A stretch of DNA of 23,950 nucleotides. Origin: Stagonosporopsis chrysanthemi. Taxonomy: Eukaryota; Ascomycota; Dothideomycetes; Pleosporales; Didymellaceae. The stretch is taken from NCBI GenBank assembly GCA_022560025.1, contig JAFISE010000314.1:1-23950 (forward strand). Direction: 5' to 3'. Below are positions 19,950-23,950 of the stretch, piece by piece; the first letter of the stretch is position 1, and each line of letters starts with the position of its first letter. The position numbers and the translations under genes are program-made. Under the pieces are notes generated by a model. The model was not told the DNA's origin. It was given only the letters and a program-made list of their open reading frames with translations, and did no database searches.

Positions 19950-21260
19950 TACAAGGTTGTGTCTTTAGCTAAGAGTGTCTGCTCTACTATTATCTTTGCC
20001 TAGAGTGTACAGTATTTTAAACTTGTACTATCTTAGTATCTCTAACTATTTTACTTATTACCTATTTAGAACCTTAGTAGTAGTAAAGTATACTAGGTTC
20101 TTATAATCTGTATAGATTATAAGTTCTAAATAGCTTTCTGCGTATACTTGCTAATATTCTAAGGCTAAGACAATTGCTAATAGTTCTTTGTTGTGCACAT
20201 TGTATTATTCTTCTAGCTCTAAAAACTTATATAAGTAGTAAGCAATTAGGTACTATTATATATCTTTTTTCTGTGTAATATATACTCTTAATACTAAATC
20301 TAAGGTATTTATTTCTATTTGCATAGGCTTATTACTTTTAAATATAATTAGTGTTAAAAGGTTAATATATGCCTGTTATAGTAACTTAAATACATTATCT
20401 TATTCTTTTCTTTATTTAAAAGGTATGTCCTTCTATATAAGCTTTGTAAGCAGCAAGGCCTTCTTAGAGTAATCTTTAATAAAGTGTCTGTTAAAGTTAA
20501 TAAACCTAAGAAATTCTTAAATCTCTTTAACTATTATTAAGATAAGCTAGTTCTTTACTATATCTATCTTAGTATTACTTATTTTTACTCTATGTTGTCC
20601 TATAACAAACTCTAGAAATTTTACTTCTTTTTTATACTATTTGCACTTCTTAGGTTTTAGTTAAAGGTCTACTTTCTTTAAGCATTCTAGCACTTCTATA
20701 ACATGTTATATATACTCTTTTAGTATTTTTAAGTACACTAAGATATTGTCTAGGTACGTTACTACTGTTTTGTCAAGATATACTCTAAGAACGTTGTTAA
20801 TTAACTCCTAGCACGTAGCTAGTACATTTATTAGACTAAACAGTATAACTAGGTACTTGTAAAGTCTGTATTATATTCTAAATACTATCTTTTATTCTTT
20901 GCTTTTCTTTATATAGATAAAGTTATATACCTCTCTTAAGTCTAATACAGTAAAGTACTAAGCTCCTTATAATTAGTTTTGTAGTTCTGCTATATTAGGT
21001 AGAAGATACTAATTCTTAATTATAATATTGTTAAGCTTTCTAAAGTTAATACAAAGTTATAGCTTGCTATCTTTCTTTAGTGCAAATAAAACAAGGTACT
21101 TTGCAGATAATTCTAATTGTCTAATAAATCTCTTTTTAAAGATCTCTATAATATACTTATATAGTATATTAAGTTTCTTTTCTAATAACTAATATATTAG
21201 CCTAAATGTTAGTTGCTTTTTTTTCTAGAGCTTAATCTTATAATCTTAGAGCTTATACTT
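19950..21260 (-). pseudogene. Reverse transcriptase and RNase H of element D, inactivated
   Basis: The minus strand reads gypsy reverse transcriptase. The finger and palm blocks include TVLDLREVYNFIYI near 20930-20970 and the catalytic YLDD box at 20745-20756, now YLDN. KPKKCK.YKKEVKFLEF near 20620-20670 and EFLRFINF..HFI near 20480-20520 follow, as usual in this family. RNase H follows at about 19950-20350 with YNVHNKELLAIVLALEY near 20150-20200 and YTDYKNLVYF near 20100, where TDH has become TDY. Numerous in-frame stops. The order and spacing match the complete element C. Confidence 0.9.
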
Positions 21261-21649
21261 AGGCAAGGCTTTTACTATAAGCTCTTTTTTAAATATCTGT
21301 GCATACTATCTATATATATTAAGAATAGCAAGAAGTGCACTTTTCTTTTTAACTATTACTTTGTAAGCTAAGAGCTAGTTAGTCTCTGTGCAGTTAACTA
21401 CTTGTGTTTAGCGCGTCTTAGTTAAAAGAATATTGCTAATCTTTTTTTTATCTTTTAGCTACTCTAAGGCTCTTAGAAGCTTTAACTATAATATACTGCA
21501 GACACAGTCTCTTTGCAGTATTAACTTGCTATGCACTTAATCTATCTACAGATTGTAACGTTATAACTATAGTAGTCTTAATATAATAGTATAGGTAGCT
21601 ATACTTAATATATCTAAGGTTATTAACTTATAGTAATCTTATATTCTTA

Positions 21650-21890
21650 GAGGTTATAGTACTACTTTATAGGTTACTAAGAATTCTTCTAGTATTAGTT
21701 CTCTGTTAGCAACTTATAAAGAGTATAGTTTATCTTTTCTTTGCTTTGTTATACCTGCATAATTAATAGCAGCTTAAGATATGTAATTTCTTTGTGCTCT
21801 TAAGTCTACTATTGCTGTTATCTGTTAGCTATTTAGCACAACAAAGATTTTAATAAAGTAATTAGTTCTAATAGAGTTAATAGATTAATC
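21650..21890 (-). pseudogene. Aspartic protease of element D, inactivated
   Basis: The Pol polyprotein of gypsy elements is cut by an aspartic protease with a D-S/T-G-A active site. At 21795-21809 the minus strand reads V-D-L-R-A within FVVLN...ITAIVDLRA, so the Asp is kept. Leu for Ser (TCA to TTA) and Arg for Gly (GGA to AGA) are both C-to-T or G-to-A changes. The flanking N.IS-like segment follows. Boundaries are approximate. It lies between the gag knuckle and reverse transcriptase, as expected. Confidence 0.65.
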
Positions 21891-23030
21891 TCTAGCGTTT
21901 AATATTAGTACGTGTCTAAAAAAAGCTCTTTCTTACTGTTTATTTTATATAAGTTAAGGAATCTGTTCTGTATCTTAGCTTCTTTATAAAGCTTGCAGTC
22001 TAAGTATTAGTATTATTACTAATATTAGTTTAAGCAGTATTTATTAACTAGTAACTATTTTAAGTATATATATTATATTATTTTTTCTCTTAAGAAGTAT
22101 TTCTATTATTATTTATCTTAGAAGTAAGTTTTGTATACATTATTAGTATATTTATACTATTTCTTATAACACTTATATTTAGTACTAAGAAACTATCTAC
22201 TATAGAGCTTGTCTTTATAGTATATTACACAGCTATTATTACTACACGTAGTTTACATAGTAGTAAAGTGCTGTAAGTTCTGTAAGTCTAGTGTATATAT
22301 TAGTAGTAGGCTACTGCGTTGTGCTAAAGCTCTATTAAAGTTAAGCTTATCTAGGCTATATATATCTTTGCTATATTGTCTTAGTTTAGTAGTTATAGTA
22401 TAATTGTTGCAGTAGTATTTATTAAACTATTCTGCTTGCTATTTATCTTGTATTTTTAAAAGCTAGTAGATAGATATTAAAGTATTTTTACAGTTCTTAC
22501 AAACTTAAAAAAGTATTATTGTCTAGGTTTAAGTTATTATATTAGTATAGTTAGTTAAAAGTTACTAGAGTAACTTTTACAACTTAGTACAAGCTACTTT
22601 AAGCTTGTTGTCTATAATATTAAGTATATTATTATTGTAAGCATACTTCTAGTTATATACTACTTTGTTATATACTATATATTTATTAGATTTATAGTTA
22701 GTAATACTAGTCTAGTATTCTTATCTTTCTAATTATTAGTCTAAGACTTAGATTATTTTATTACAGTTTTCTTTAAACGCTAGGTTTTAATATATATTCT
22801 TTGCTTGCTGTGCTAGTTAGTATATAACCTTGTTAGGCTTATACAGTGTAAGTACTCTACTTTAGACACTTTGTTAGTTTTTATTAGGTATAATATATCT
22901 ATTATCTGTCCTAGATCCTGTCTCTAGGTCTTTTATAAGACATTCTATGTCTTTAGTAAGTATTTTCTATTTACTAGTATTAGTAGAGTCTATCTTACTA
23001 GTAAGTATATTAAGCTGCTGCATAACTTTG
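21891..23030. other. Linker between gag knuckle and protease of element D
   Basis: On the minus strand this lies between the zinc knuckle and the protease. It is AT-rich with dense stops and no domain I can name. Its length, about 1.1 kb, is large but plausible for a gag-pol junction; an additional small insertion cannot be excluded. Confidence 0.4.
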
Positions 23031-23041
23031 TTCTTGCTTTA

Positions 23042-23083
23042 GCAGTATCTAGTATAGTAGCCTTGTTTGCTATAGCTATAACA
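23042..23083 (-). other. Zinc knuckle of element D gag, two ligands lost
   Basis: Spacing is C-x2-C-x4-H-x4-C. The first (23081-23083) and last (23042-23044) ligands are Cys codons, while the second Cys and the His are TAT. The Gly before His is kept (SKQGY). Basic residues KSKNK follow. Confidence 0.78.
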
Positions 23084-23089
23084 AGTTAC

Positions 23090-23950
23090 TAAAAGCTTAT
23101 TACTTTTCTTACTACCTTTGTTCTTGTAGTCTTAATACTTAGGTCTCTTATTAAGATTAGAGAAGTCTATAGCTTTAAAGCTATAATAGTTACTAGTTTT
23201 TATATAAATATATTATAAGGTGTTAGGTAGATATTGTCTTTTATATTGCCTATATTAAAAGTTATTGTTCTCTTTCTAAGGCTAGCGTTGTTAAGTAGTA
23301 AACGCGTTTTATTAGCTGTTATAAATTCTATAGCTAAGTTCTTAGTTAAGTTTATAGAGTTAGTTATTAATATTAATAGTTTTTTAAATACGTATATTAA
23401 GAGTATTAAGCTGTATACTGCTATATATTAGTTCTTCTTTAACTTTTAGCTTAAAGCTTTGTTAAAACATAGTAAGTAGAGTAGTATTATTCTAGTTAGT
23501 ATTAGCTGCAAGTTGTTAAAAGTTAGCAGAATAGTCTGTAGCAGAGTCTTGCTATTAGATATGCTAAATGTTGTATTAGGCAATACTTAGTTTATTAATA
23601 ACTCTAAAGATAGTCTTAATCTTTTCTTTAAAGTTATTAACGTTGCATATCTATTTGTTAACTTTGTCTAAGGCTTCTCTTATAGTTTACTATTAAAGAA
23701 ATAGTTTAATCTACTTTAAGGCTTAGTTATATATGTAACTAGCTATAAGAGTAACTTATTAGACTTCTAGTATGCTCTGTCCTTAGAAAGTAAAGAACAA
23801 GTCCTACTAGAGTAGTTATTTATCTAGCTTGTTATAGTCTCTATAGTAGAAGTTAGGCTTAGTAATAGAGATTGTGTTGCCTCTTAGAACTACCTTGTAC
23901 ACAGGTAGAGCTTTGTTAGATCTGCTTAGAGTAGCTTAGTTTTCTAAGGT
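23090..23950 (-). pseudogene. Gag of element D, cut by the right edge
   Basis: The minus strand reads a gag core with VNNFKEKIKTIFRVIN near 23590-23640 and YNIQHIQQDSATDYSANF-like residues near 23520-23580, with stops at the Gln positions. Then come FKLKVKEELIYS near 23420-23450, LYKLN.ELSYRIYN near 23320-23360 and a Gln/Arg-rich basic stretch near 23280-23310. The zinc knuckle lies just below. The frame order is that of fungal gypsy gag (capsid, basic linker, knuckle). The N-terminus and 5' LTR lie outside the window. A chance 65-codon plus-strand ORF overlaps it at 23234-23431 and is not a gene. Confidence 0.8.

Larger units (their letters stand above)
17488..23950 (-). mobile_element. Element D: gypsy retrotransposon running off the right edge
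   Basis: From right to left on the minus strand it reads gag, zinc knuckle, protease, reverse transcriptase, RNase H, integrase, chromodomain, a plus-strand zinc-cluster frame, a repeat-bearing spacer and a 219-bp LTR. It is the same family as element A, whose integrase and LTR are close copies on the other strand. The 5' LTR lies beyond 23950. It abuts element B gag at 17487, so it seems inserted there; if so, the bases taagc at 17483-17487 should be found again outside its 5' LTR. It is the best-preserved source of this family in the window, but stops break all genes. Confidence 0.88.

Noticed and set aside
23234..23431. 65-codon plus-strand open reading frame
   Set aside because: It is antisense to the gag core and basic linker of element D, which is recognisable on the other strand. 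It is hydrophobic only because of the base composition and has no family resemblance.

Overview
The window is a block of dead retrotransposons from a filamentous fungus, most likely an ascomycete of the Pezizomycotina. I see no host gene. By eye it is very AT-rich. CpA and TpG are scarce, TpA is very common, most remaining C is followed by T and most remaining G follows A. Every recognisable coding stretch is full of TAA/TAG where Gln and Trp codons are expected, and Cys, His and Asp codons have become Tyr and Asn codons. This is the signature of repeat-induced point mutation (RIP), a fungal defence that mutates C to T in duplicated DNA. ATG contains TpG, so start codons have almost vanished as well.

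Four Ty3/gypsy-type (chromovirus-like) copies, named A to D here, account for most of the sequence. A (1-2318, plus strand) enters from the left edge and holds integrase, chromodomain, a 3' region and a 220-bp LTR. B (minus strand) is the oldest layer. Its gag, reverse transcriptase, RNase H and integrase lie at 13025-17487, and its chromodomain end lies at 5450-5768. C (5769-13019, minus strand) is inserted into B. It is structurally complete, with two 203-bp LTRs (TGTTAG...CTAACA) and a 5-bp target duplication ATATT on each side. D (17488-23950, minus strand) runs off the right edge and ends in an LTR matching that of A; it appears to be inserted in the gag gene of B. A and D belong to one family and face each other as inverted copies.

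In A and D a reading frame on the opposite strand lies between the chromodomain and the 3' LTR. In both it carries the spacing of a fungal Zn(II)2Cys6 cluster followed by a Lys/Glu-rich, probably coiled-coil segment. B and C also have plus-strand reading frames, antisense to their pol, in the equivalent position. This shared antisense gene is the most interesting content of the window.

The stretch 2319-5450 is mostly anonymous AT-rich DNA. It contains a 22-bp tandem repeat, an inverted repeat and the B-associated reading frame. No tRNA, rRNA, CRISPR array, promoter or terminator could be supported.
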